In this document: piece after piece, positions 48,959 to 59,233 of the stretch
Numbering within the stretch: position 1 is the stretch's first letter
Layout: each line of letters starts with the position of its first letter
NCBI RefSeq assembly: GCF_004798865.1
Contig: NW_025336598.1
Coordinates: forward strand, 36,920,769 to 36,984,768
Source of the DNA: Varanus komodoensis
Taxonomy: Eukaryota > Chordata > Lepidosauria > Squamata > Varanidae
Length of the DNA: 64,000 nt
Direction of reading: 5' to 3'
The notes under the pieces: model-generated
Seen by the model: the letters and a program-made list of their open reading frames with translations, nothing else
What the model was told of the DNA's origin: nothing
Databases searched by the model: none
Program-made: the position numbers and the translations under genes

Positions 48959-49200
48959 ATCCCAGTCAAAGTCCAGATTCAATCCAACAGAGAGCCTGTG
49001 GCAAACCTTGAAATCCATTGAAGCTGATGAAGCTGGAACAGGAATAAATGGCACAAACTGCAAGATCCAGATGCATGAAGCTAAAAGAGACTTATCTATG
49101 AAGACTCACAGCTGTATTTGTTGTCTGAAGTCAATACTGGGTAGGTGCTTCTACCTGGTATTGACTCAGGAGGGTGAATACTTACGCAAGTAACCAAGTA
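47890..49200 (+). mobile_element. Tc1-like DNA transposon remnant, split by an L2
   Basis: The order of segments matches vertebrate Tc1-like transposase genes: AAAAAGTCATGTGGGAGGCA, TTCTCTGGTTTGCTAAGG, GCTTTGTGTGGTGTAAAGCC, TTGTTGTAGGGATGCTG, GGACAATGACTCAAAACATA, then after the insert CCCAGTCAAAGTCCAGATTC and GAGCCTGTGGCAAACCTTGA. TATTGACTCAGGAGGGTGAA marks the end of the coding part. Translation is broken by several stops, so this is an inactive copy. The segment 48523-48960 is a later L2 insertion. The terminal inverted repeats were not found, so both ends are approximate. Confidence 0.8.
48523..48960 (+). mobile_element. L2-clade LINE 3' end inserted in the Tc1-like element
   Basis: Starts near CTACCTGAAGGAGTGCTTAC and encodes a degraded L2 ORF2 C-terminus (FSAVAPNLWNALPREV-like at about 48640-48700). 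It then has a 3' region with the GCCGCCCC/GGGGAGGC hairpin (48863-48893) and an (AAAT)n tail to 48960. The Tc1 sequence stops at its left edge and resumes directly after the tail. Confidence 0.85.
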
Positions 49201-51326
49201 TGCAGAAGGCACTCAAAACTCATTGCATAAATCATACCTGCAAATATTATTTTAAAACAGGCATTTGTTTCTCTTTCAGCCTGCTATATAAACTTAAAGG
49301 GCAATTTGCCTTAACTAAGGAATCTGTGTTTATCAGATTCTTTGCTGTGGTCTTTTTTCCTGCTTTATCTCAACAGTTTTGGGAAACAGTGAATTAAATA
49401 ATGGGAAGAAAACCTTAACTACAGAAGGAAAATGTTGCATAAAGAAAATGTATCTCCTCCATACATGATTAGATTATCAATAAAATGGTAGTCTCTCAGA
49501 GGAAGTCTGCATGGGAGTATCCCAGGCTTTATATTGAACTGGAAATGGAAGGAATTGTCCCTGGGAAAAGATGCTGTGTATGGACTACAGGTCCACACAC
49601 TACAGAATGGCAGATTCAAATGTAGGCACTGTGTGCTTTGGGAATTGGAAATGATGAATGGCCTGATCCACAGAAGCATGTGTAGAACTCTTGACTACTT
49701 AGAACGTTGAGAAGCTTCATACATAAAGTGCATGATATCACTGGTAGCCTAAAAAGAAATCATGCAATCATGGCCGGTTGTATTCAGCATTCCTCTCTAG
49801 CTGTGGCCATGTTCACTGCTTTTCAGCCCGTAATATTTGGCTTGTGAGAGTACCTGAACACATTCAAGTTGCCATCTGATGTCACTATATGCATGTGCTA
49901 AATACACATGTATGGACTATCCCTGATTCCTGAACAGTTTCCAGCAAAGCAGTATCAAAATATTTGCGCTCTTATGGCAAAATTGTGGCAAACATTTCTG
50001 TCTTTGTTTCAGTTCTAAATCTCTTGAATCTTCCTATCTATTTATAAAACAACGTTTTTATGATGATAAACTTGTACTATATTTTGTGCATCCCAAATAT
50101 CCCGTAGCAGTACAATTATGCACCAAGTCACAGTATTTTGTGATACTGCATATTTTAATGAGCAACAAAAATGAAAGCATCCTTGAAATAATGAACAAGG
50201 ACTCATATATTAGTGGCTTATTGGGAAGCAAATGAATAAAAATTACAAGTTCCAAAAATTGCTATATAAGCCTATTTTCAGTGTGAACTAGAAAGCATAT
50301 TCTTGCTTCTGGAATCAAGCCTGATATTCATTTTCAGCTGCTGGAAACACTTCTATTTGCAAGCTCATCATAAGGGTATACAGCCAATAAGGTGTCCTCA
50401 ATCAATTTTATAGCTTGAAGTGCTATAAGAAGAAATTCACACGAAGGCTTCTAGTCATTTATAGCTTTATAATTTGAAAGAAGCTTCCTCCATAGTGCTC
50501 CAAAAGCTTTAAGGGGACTAGCAGAGACCCTGAGGCACTTGTATAACATCCATCTGGTCACCCACTATCATTACAAAATAGAGCACCAGGCTTTCCTGCA
50601 GCTGCAGTTTCCTAACAAGTAGTCCAAGGCATAATTTGTTACAATGATATGAGGAGAAGGTGAAATCCTGCATGACAGGTTCTCGATCTGACTTGAGAAA
50701 AAGGGCTACAGACTTCATAGTGGATAAAACAATGAAAATATTCCAGGCTAAAGATTGTAAGCCTAATTAACTGAACATTCATTCTGATTCACCTTTCCAC
50801 TTAATATAATGTTGTACTTATCTATATGTGCATACACATTTTTCCTCCTGGGAATTTAAAATACATAATAATTGCTTCCCTCCACTATGTGGCATCCTAC
50901 ACACCTTAATAACCTTAACAGAATACACATATACGTGCATATACACATTTACAGAAACCCCAAATTTATTTGTTGTGTATATATCTACTCAGCACACTCA
51001 TCAGTTTAGATGTCTCTTGGATTATTTCAAGTGAGCTGGTAAAAAGGGTTTAAGATTAATGGTAGGATAGGGCAGGGCTGGATAAGAGTGAAGTTCATTT
51101 CTTCCTGGCTAACCAGACAATAGGAGAAAAGGCTACAGAATCTGACAGAAGATATCAAGCAGAACCTTTGGCAAAAGCTTTCTTATCAGACTGAAATACA
51201 TCACACAGCTTTAGCTTAAAGGATTAAGTTTGGGGCAGTGCTTACCTCTCTGCCTCAGAATGCAATCATATTTGAATATGATTAATAAAAATATGTTTAG
51301 TTTCTCTGCTGTATTGGAATACCCAC
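49201..51326 (-). other. GALNT13 intron sequence, nothing recognised
   Basis: No exon-like segment. I see no repeat I can name. Confidence 0.4.
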
Positions 51327-51461
51327 CTCAGCATCATACTCCCAAAGTTGATTTCCTCTCATGTGGTGACACTTTAACATAATCACAGGACCGTTGAGTC
51401 TGGAGACATCCAAACATAAATCATCTGTGCGGATCTCCTTGTCAGCAGTATATGAAAATAC
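51327..51461 (-). CDS. GALNT13: GALNT13 internal exon (lectin beta repeat)
   Basis: Encodes 45 residues from [14 protein letters not shown] to [10 protein letters not shown]. It comes after a TTCTTCCAG acceptor and ends at a GAG|GTGGGT donor, phase 0 on both sides. It carries the second repeat of the C-terminal ricin-type beta-trefoil, with [11 protein letters not shown] (CLD motif) and GNQLWEY (QxW motif), and CHHMRG supplying the paired cysteine. The sequence is essentially that of mammalian GALNT13 as I remember it. Because both ends are phase 0, either last exon (40907-40722 or 31761-31621) can follow it. Confidence 0.95.
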
Positions 51462-52879
51462 CTGGAAGAAATGAATGGCTATAATATATGCTAGTCCTTT
51501 TCCAGAACTATTTGTCTACCCATGGCCAATGAAAGGCAGTACACATAACAAACTCTTTTGCTATATAATAGGTATTAGCTAAGGAAATGTGGCTTCCTTA
51601 CTGTGGAGCAGCCATAATTATCCTTCCAGATACTCTGATTCAGGGAGCATAGAGAGAATCCTCTCTTGATACCAAAAGTTGTGATGGGGATGGGTACCGC
51701 CCCTGAGATTCAGTTTCCTATGGACAAGGGTGTGTTACTAGATACCAATAGGAATGTTACAATTGCCATTTCAAACATAACTTGAAGGTTACAAATAATT
51801 TGCAATTATACCCTAATTAAATACCCTAAAACAGTTTAATTAAACCAATCATTTTTTGTTCTGATATTATAATTATATCAGAACAAAACAACCCTCAAGT
51901 GACAGTATAGTGATGTATAACAATATATAAATAATACACTTTAAAGAAAGATAGAAATCTTCATATATCCATCTAGACACTACAGACAAAGATCTTTTCT
52001 ACATGAGGCTGTTAAACTGAATTATCTATATTACCCAATTGAGCCTCTATTACCCAATCAAATTGAAATCTAAGCACTATACAAAGGGCATTTCTTTTTC
52101 TACTTTTCTGCTACATAATCTCTAGGTGGCACTGTGGTACAGTGAAATAACACTAATTCAAAATGAAAAATACAGTTTCCTTTATTTTTAAAAAATAAAT
52201 GTCACATTTTTCCTGTTTTGAGAAAAAAAACTTGTCAAAAGTGCTTTTCAGTCACGGACACAAAACTGGAAGAGCACTATTTATAAAAAGGTAAATAACA
52301 CAAGTAGGGAACTGCAAGTGCACAATAAACGCAAAAAAGTTCTAAGTCGTTTTCCACATAGAGACCACTTTTAGTCAGATATTTTACACATAACATTTGT
52401 TATCTTAAACTGTGTCTGAAATTTGATGTAATGCATTCCAGTGGACTGTCTGAATTAAAAAATAAACAATCATATTATTAGGGCTGCAGTTACCTGGAAA
52501 CCCAGCAGAGCTTACTTCCACATAGATATTGGATATCCAAGTGCAGAAATGCCCTTTTTAGAAACTCAGAACAGCCCTCAAAAGCAGCCTTAGAGAAAGT
52601 TCAGTAGAACACTCTAGCTTGCACGTTAGGACAACCTGGATCACTAACATCAGATAAGTGCTAAAGCATCATGAAGATGAAAAATACTCGAGGCCACCAC
52701 TGGAAACTACAATTGCCATGGTGAATACAAAAAATGCAGCAAAGTTAATGTGAGTGATTGGGGAAGCCTGAATTCCACCGAGTTGAAGAGAAATCTCCCA
52801 TCACTACATTCTGGGATGAACCCACTAGGAAGGACCAAAGTCACTGTCTCCTAGTCCCAGCTGATCCAGGCAGATCAGA
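51462..52879 (-). other. GALNT13 intron sequence, nothing recognised
   Basis: No exon-like segment. The right part (from about 52640) may be L2-derived. Confidence 0.4.
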
Positions 52880-53330
52880 ATGAAAATATGGACGCTAGAG
52901 TTAAAAGCCACTGAGGGATCCAGAGGAACCAGTAGGGTTTCATATTCTCATATTTTCTTCCCAACTCAGGTCATCCACCCAGGAGGCCAAGGTTGTTGGC
53001 CTGAAACCAGGCAAATCTGGACTGGAACATATATAAATACTGTTTTTAAAACCACCTGGAGATAAGAGGTCCCACACCATCCATCACCTTGTCCCCAAAA
53101 GGAAGATTAGACTACAATGGGGTTCTCCAATTCAGCAACTCTTAATTTATTTAACAGGGACATCAGTACTGCATCCTTAAAGGCAGATGGTTCCACTACC
53201 AGCCCTTCAAGGAGGCATTCACTATCTCTGAACCCAAGTCCGCAAATGTGTCCCGGTAGATTTTAATAACCACAATGGACAGGGAATTTTCCTTCAGATT
53301 TGCTATCCTAAGAGATGCCCTAAGACATTA
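52880..53330 (-). mobile_element. Old L2-clade LINE, N-terminal reverse-transcriptase part
   Basis: Read on the minus strand, segments follow the order of an L2 reverse transcriptase. First comes LLEGLVVEPSAFKDAVLMSL (about 53210-53150; cf. LLEGVIPPALKEAVVKPLL), then SNLPFGDKVMDGV (about 53100-53070; cf. SNLPFLGKVIERV), and finally LDPSVAFN (about 52915-52895; cf. LDLSAAFD). Stops and small indels are frequent. It is more decayed than its neighbours at 53380 and 54897. Confidence 0.65.
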
Positions 53331-53376
53331 GCCTATAGATTATTCTAAGAGAAATTCTAACATTCTGATGGGAGAC

Positions 53377-53379
<3 letters not shown>

Positions 53380-53422
<43 letters not shown>

Positions 53423-53446
53423 TATTATTATTATTATTATTATTAT
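53380..53446. repeat. (TTA)n microsatellite, tail of an L2
   Basis: About 22 units with one interruption. It sits at the 3' end of the minus-strand L2 copy that follows. Confidence 0.9.
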
Positions 53447-53935
53447 AACATTTCTAAGCCGCCCCGAGGCTTCGGCAAGGGGCGGCATAGAAATGTTAAA
53501 AAATACATTGAAATACAATAGAACATAATAAATTACCATTAAATACAAAAATACAAAAAATACACTGAGTTACAAACATAATAATATAGAATTAAAATTA
53601 TCTGTATAAAATAAGTAAATAAATAATATAGGAGGAGAAAAGAGAAGGAAGAAGAAGTTGCCCTGGCCAGATCATATGTTTTAACAATTAAAATGATGTT
53701 TAAATAAAAAGGTCTTTACCTGGCGCCGGAAAACCAGTAACGACGGTGCCAGGCGGACCTCTTTGGGGAGTGAATTCCATAGGATGGGCGCCACCGCAGA
53801 GAAAGCCCTCCTCCGAGTACTCACTCTCCTAATTTCTTTCATGGAGAGTTCCCGGAGAAGGGACTCTCCTGCAGATCTCAAAGGGCGGTTGGGCATATAC
53901 GGACGTAAGTGCTCGTTCAGGTCCATCCGCTTTTA
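53447..53935 (-). mobile_element. L2-clade LINE 3' end, ORF2 C-terminus
   Basis: Positions 53926-53681 on the minus strand stay open for 81 residues, from MDLNEHLRPYMPNRPLRSAG through RAFSAVAPILWNSLPKEVR and VFRRQVKTFLFKHHFNC to a stop. This is the L2 ORF2 C-terminal block. The 3' region then runs to the GC hairpin at 53458-53489 and the (TTA)n tail. The hairpin loop is in the opposite orientation to that in the other copies. The left (5') truncation point is the same as in the copy at 48523. Confidence 0.88.
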
Positions 53936-54896
53936 CCATGCCCTCCACAATTCTCTAAACATCTATCATCTCCCTTTTAGTAATCTTATTTTATCAGCTG
54001 AAAAGTTCTCAAAACATATTTTAACAGGAAAGGTATCCCAATTCATTCTGCTTTCTGTTTTCTGCACTATACTATTATTTCTGAAATTTGCCAACTAGCA
54101 TTACGCAGAATTTAGATTCATATACAAGTGACATTGCATTTATATGGTCATGGCCAGCCCTATTATAAGGCAAAACGATGAGGCAGATACAGAGGATAAG
54201 AGAGGTGTCAGCAACCATGTGACACCTGGTATTTATTTTGCATGGAAAAAAAATTTTGTTGCTAAAGAAGTTCCAGTTAATTATTTTGCAACTGCCTGAT
54301 TATACTATGATTCACTTGGTACAGTACATTTTAAATGTGAGAGGAACAACAAACAGAAGTTTCATTTAGGGTAGCAATGCATCTTGGATACATTAGCAGC
54401 AACACCATGACCTTCTCCTTTTTGGGGGTAGGATAGAGGGAAAAGGGGGAAAGAGAAGGAAGCATCATAAAAGGGAAAACGTGGAGATAAAGTCCAAGCT
54501 ATAAAGATGGATTCTGGGACAAGAAAAAAACCAAAGAAAATTTAAAGCAACCTCAACGGCAGATATTTTAATTTTCTGCAAAACTCCTAATTATTGTGAG
54601 TTCACCTCTCACTTCATTTATAGTATTCTAATTAAAGCTACAGGAAAAGCACTCTTTTAATTGTTGAAGGAAACCTTTTGCCAATTAATTGCTGAATACA
54701 GACTTTGGTGAGGCATGCAAATAGATATGATTTCATTACCAATTAGATAACACATGCAAATCATATCCAGTTACCAATTAACATGCTTCAGAGAAATAAA
54801 AAAATATTAAAATCAGATTAAAGTTTTACTTTTGCATATTCTAATATTTAATTACAATGCCCTAGAGCTATTTGCAAAACATTTTCATGTATGCTT
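53936..54896 (-). other. GALNT13 intron sequence, nothing recognised
   Basis: AT-rich with no nameable repeat or exon. Confidence 0.4.
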
Positions 54897-55970
54897 AGGT
54901 GATGCTGGGGGACTATGGCTCTGCGCCATGGCAGCTTTGCCATGGAGTACTGCAGGGATCCATTTTGTCCCCTTTGCTATTTAACATCTACGTGAAACCA
55001 CTGGGAGATGTCATCAGGAGGTGTGGGCTGCGGAATCATCAGTACACTGATGAAACCCAGCTCTATCTCTCATTCTTAACTAATCCAGGTGAGGCAGTGG
55101 CTGTACTGAACCGGTGCCTGGCCGAGGTAATGGGCTGGATGAGGGCCAATAAACTGAAGCTCAATCCAGACAAGATGGAGGTCCTGTTGGTTGGCGGATT
55201 GGGCTTCGGGGAAGGGGACCTGAACGGGGTTGCACTCCCTCTTAGGGACAAGGTCTGCAGCTTGGGAGTGCCCCTCGACCCAGAGCTTTCACTGGAAGCT
55301 CAGGTGACAGCGGTGGCGAGGAGCGCTTTCTTTCAGCTTCGGCTGATCAATCAGCTGCGTCCCTACCTGGAGAATGACTGCCTGACGACAGTGATTCACG
55401 CATTGGTGACTTCCCGACTTGACTTCTGTAACACGCTCCACTTGGTGCTGCCCTTGAAAACAGTCCAGATACTTCAGTTGGTTCAAAATAGAGCTGCCAG
55501 GCTGCTGACGGGGACTGGGCATTATGTTCACATGACTCCAGTTCTCCGTCAGCTTCACTGGCTTCCCATTGAAGTCCGGGCCCAATTCATATATGCCTGC
55601 CCGCCCCTTGAGATCAGCGGGTGAGGCCCTTCTCCGGGAACCCTCCGTGAAGGATATTAGGAGGGTAAGTACTCAGAGGAGGACTTTCTCTGCGGTGGCA
55701 CCCCTTCTATGGAATGAGCTCCCCAGAGAGGTCCTCCTGGCACCATCATTATTTGTTTTTTGGCGCCAGGCGAAGACCTTTTTATTTAAGCGTTATTTTA
55801 ATTGTTAATATTATTTATTTATTTTAGTCTTTGGCCAGGTCAACTCAAATTATATTGTTTTTATATTGTGATTATTTATTTATTGTTGTGAGCCGCCCCG
55901 AGACTTCAGCGAATGGGGCGGCATAGAAGCTTCCTAAATAAATGAATGAATGAATGAATGAATGAATGAA
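54897..55970 (+). mobile_element. L2-clade LINE, 5'-truncated, reverse transcriptase to tail
   Basis: The most complete LINE copy here. A 241-residue frame (54899-55624) starts inside the reverse transcriptase: LGDYGSAPW, LQGSILSPLLFNIYVKPLGD, YTDETQLYLSF (the YADD box changed to YTDE), MGWMRANKLKLNPDKMEVLL, YLENDCLTTVIHALVTSRLD, VQNRAARLLTG and LRQLHWLPIEVRAQF. A second, overlapping frame (55569-55808) carries the C-terminus: RPLRSAG, FSAVAPLLWNELPREV and FWRQAKTFLFKRYFNC. A short loss of bases near 55590 shifts the frame. The 3' end has the GCCGCCCC/GGGGCGGC hairpin (55892-55923) and an (AATG)n tail. It is not a host gene and cannot be active. Confidence 0.93.
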
Positions 55971-57158
55971 ATGCATTTTTACATTAGTGATTAGCAAAGC
56001 ATTTCAGCATGCTATACGGGATGTAGAATGCTATAATTCTGTCTCATCATTCTGCAGGACTGCTCAAGTGGTCCACTCTTTCTCAATTAAAATGCCTTTG
56101 TTTTCTGCCACATATCTAATGTTGTTTGCAGGTTATAATCATATTAAGGGCTAAGCAAAACTTATCCTTCAAAGGCTGAGAAAGAGGGGGCATTTTCACT
56201 GTTTTTGGAGGATTAATTTTGAGATTGGCATATGAAATTCATCAGCACTCCTGCTGGTTTTTCAACCCGGCAGCCGCCATTTTTCATTCATGGCTTCCAG
56301 CAATGCTTTATCATGTAACCTGAAGAGAAGAATGGTAGCCACAATGGCTTTCCTGAGAAATAAAAATGGTGGCTACTAGCTGAAAAAAGGCTACATGAGT
56401 GTCAATGAATCTTCACTCCCACTGAAATTTTCCATCCATGAAAAGCAGAAGACAGAGTTACACCATTCCTTACTAATAAACCCACTTCCCCACCACAAGT
56501 TCTTGTAGAGTTCCTTTAGAGGACTTTCAATGTTCTTTTACAGAACTTTTAGCCTGGTATCTTATCAGTTATGCATTTAACATGCATGCAATCTATTCCA
56601 ACCTCAGCTAGACGAGTTCTGCACAAGTTGAACCGGCTATTTCTGTGGACTGCCAAATACTTATTTTACAATCCCATGCAGAAAACAAGAGTTTCCAAAT
56701 GAATTGCTGGTGAATTGTTTCCAGGGCTGAGGTAGTTCTTCATTCCTTTTGTACCTTTAATTATGTTATTAGAAACTTATTTAACAGTCTAGACACAAGC
56801 AACTTACACGAGGCAGAGAGGGAGGCTAGAAGAAGAAGATGGGAGATAGGGATGCCAGAGAAATCCTCATAGAATACGACTCTCACTGGCAGAAGGTGGT
56901 GGAACCTCAGGAGAGCTTTCATTTAGCCTTCATTAAATTTCATGATTTTACTTTGTTAGCAATGAAAACTTCCTAATGCATGGACAATGTAACTTCTGTC
57001 CCACCATGACCCAGAAGGAGGTCACACTCTGTCATGAATTTCAACATATTAAGTTAAACCTACCTCTTTACTTAAAAAGCACTGGCTTGGTTATATTTGG
57101 TTACATGAGTTGAACCTTAAGAATATTGTGACAATCATTTTGAAAACAAGATTTTTAC
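55971..57158 (-). other. GALNT13 intron sequence, nothing recognised
   Basis: No nameable repeat or exon-like segment. Confidence 0.4.
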
Positions 57159-57257
57159 CTGGTTTCCTCCCATGCCGTGGCAGTTGAATATACCCACTTT
57201 TTCATTTTCCTTGCGTCCCATATTATCTAAGCATTGGTTTGTTTCAACATTTCTGAT
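57159..57257 (-). CDS. GALNT13: GALNT13 internal exon (lectin alpha repeat)
   Basis: Encodes 33 residues, [20 protein letters not shown] then [13 protein letters not shown], between a TTACCCAAG acceptor and a CAG|GTAAAAAT donor, phase 0 at both ends. It is the first repeat of the ricin-type lectin domain, with NQCLD (CLD motif), its paired cysteine in FNCHG and the start of the QxW-type motif (GGNQVF) completed by the next exon. In the GalNAc-transferase family this repeat helps bind already glycosylated substrate. The match to mammalian GALNT13 is nearly complete as I recall it. Confidence 0.95.
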
Positions 57258-58319
57258 CTTGGGTAAAAAATACAACAAGAATTTTTTAAAAAATTAGTAA
57301 AACAAGCAAAATAGAAAGCAGCATAGCAATTTAAAATTATTTAAGAGTAGGAGCATCACCAGATAATGGAAGACTTCTGCAATAAGATTTGCTCTTTAGT
57401 AAGGATATTTAGGATTGCAAATTATTATACAGTTTTCACAATTTAATCCTATAGCTCCCACCTTTTTGACCCATGGGCACATTTGAGAACTTGAGAAACT
57501 GATATGGACATCACCACAAAATGCTTCAGCATTTATCTGTCACATACAAGGATTTTAGGCTGTGTCTTATTCAGTAAAAATGTCTGTTTCATGTCTACCG
57601 GACAATGCAACCTTGTTTTAATAAGGGGTTGTCTAATTCACCTGACTGCTAGTGGTGCAGTATAGTTAATACTCCCTTTAACTATTTGTTTTGACAACAT
57701 CCAGTAGTGGTGTCTTTTCAACAGAGATGTGGATAAATTCTGTACTGGGGCAGTCTTCAAAATTCACTGATACATGCCTTTTAAATTATTTGCCTGCTTC
57801 GTGGAAATAAACAGACACAAACTCTTCTGCTTGTTCTGCATTACTGCCCAGAAGCACTGAATTGCCATTGTGCAAGTGGTGGAGGTCTTTCGCACAACAG
57901 AATTGACAAGACTTTTGTGAGTGGTCAGTCAGCACTGGATACTGGCCTTTATTTCAAATTCATTAAGGACACCTTTTTAGTCAATCATCATGATGAATCT
58001 AATTGATGAATCGATTAACATAGAAGTACAAAACTATTATATTTGCTTAGGAGAAATGAGCATGTAGCCCGCAGAGATGGATGCCGATGGAAATTAAAAA
58101 GAAACTGTACGTCCTGTGTAGCCGTTTGGGTTGGTTGCATAGTGATACATGTTAGAACTTTCAACCACTATCACTGAAGAGATGTTTCATAACAAGGAAG
58201 TACTATTACAAGTAGGATTCTACAATAAAATTATACTAAGAAGTACTACTACAAATAGGATTCTATTTTACTACTCCAATAGAAAATGGTTTTCTTGCCA
58301 CTGCATTTCAGGGCCCGAT
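57258..58319 (-). other. GALNT13 intron sequence, nothing recognised
   Basis: No exon-like segment or nameable repeat. Confidence 0.45.
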
Positions 58320-58775
58320 TTTAAGTGATGGTATTGACCTCTAAAGCATTAAACGAGTTGGGACTTAGTTATCTAAAGATCTACCTTCATAAATATCAGA
58401 CTGTTCACAATTTGAAATCTAAGTCACCAGTCCTACTAACAGGCTTACCTTTTAGGGCAGCTAGGCAGATGGGCACAGGGGAGAGGGCATCTTCAGTGGC
58501 CTCATATTCATGGAATGCAGTTGTAATACATCAGGCCCCTTCACTACAGACCCTTTAAAGAGCCCTAAAGTCTTCTTTGTTTTTTACTGCTGCCTCCTAA
58601 GAAGATTTTTATTGGGTTGCTACGGCTTAGCTGAAATTGTATATTGGATGCCAGTGTTTTTACTTCCCTAGATGCTTTGTTAATGTTTTATTATGGTTTT
58701 GGAATTTATTGTTATATAAGTTGGAAATCAATTTGGGAGATTTTCTGTTCTGAAAAGTGCTCAATAATATATTAA
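58320..58775 (+). mobile_element. Old L2-like LINE 3' fragment
   Basis: The frame at 58325-58558 reads KALNELGLSYLKIYLHKYQ, then RQMGTGERASSVASYSWNAV. This follows the L2/CR1 ORF2 C-terminal pattern (KALNGLGPPYL, then RAFSVAAPxLWNAL). The downstream 3' region is AT-rich and ends near 58770 without a preserved hairpin. It is degraded and older than the copies at 53447 and 54897. Confidence 0.6.
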
Positions 58776-59148
58776 TAGGCATGCTGCTGCACCCATTGTA
58801 TGTCAAGATGGCAACAAATATTTTATATTTCTTATTTTTATTAAAAAGTAGAATATGGAAAAAAGGATATTTGCACAAATGTTACATATAAAATCAAATT
58901 CAAAAAATTCATGAGAAGTCAGTAATTGTTACCTCTTCTACACTTAATTCATTACTACTTAATTGAAATTCATAGAGCAATTGTTCTAATACTAACTTAT
59001 TTTCCATTCATTTTAAATTAATTTTAAATAGTAACAAAGCATTTGTATTAAAATTATAACACACTAATGATATATTTATAAGCTCTATTTTAGTTTTAAG
59101 TAAATTTTACACTAAGTTTCCTATTTATCATTACATTCTTTAGTTGGT
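58776..59148 (-). other. GALNT13 intron sequence, AT-rich, nothing recognised
   Basis: No recognised feature. Confidence 0.45.
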
Positions 59149-59173
59149 CTTCCCTCCCTCCCTCCCTCCCTCC

Positions 59174-59233
<60 letters not shown>
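59149..59233. repeat. Compound microsatellite (CCCT)n(CT)n(TA)n(GA)n
   Basis: (CCCT)n at 59149-59175, (CT)n to 59191, (TA)n at 59191-59208, then (GA)n to 59233. The CT and GA arms are complementary around the self-complementary TA core, so about 60 bp forms a near-perfect palindrome. Confidence 0.95.

Noticed and set aside
54899-55624. A 241-residue open frame as a host gene
   Set aside because: Its motifs (PLLFNIY, YTDE in place of YADD, MGWMRANKLKLNPDK, LHWLP) are those of an L2-clade LINE reverse transcriptase, and the LINE 3' hairpin and tail follow.
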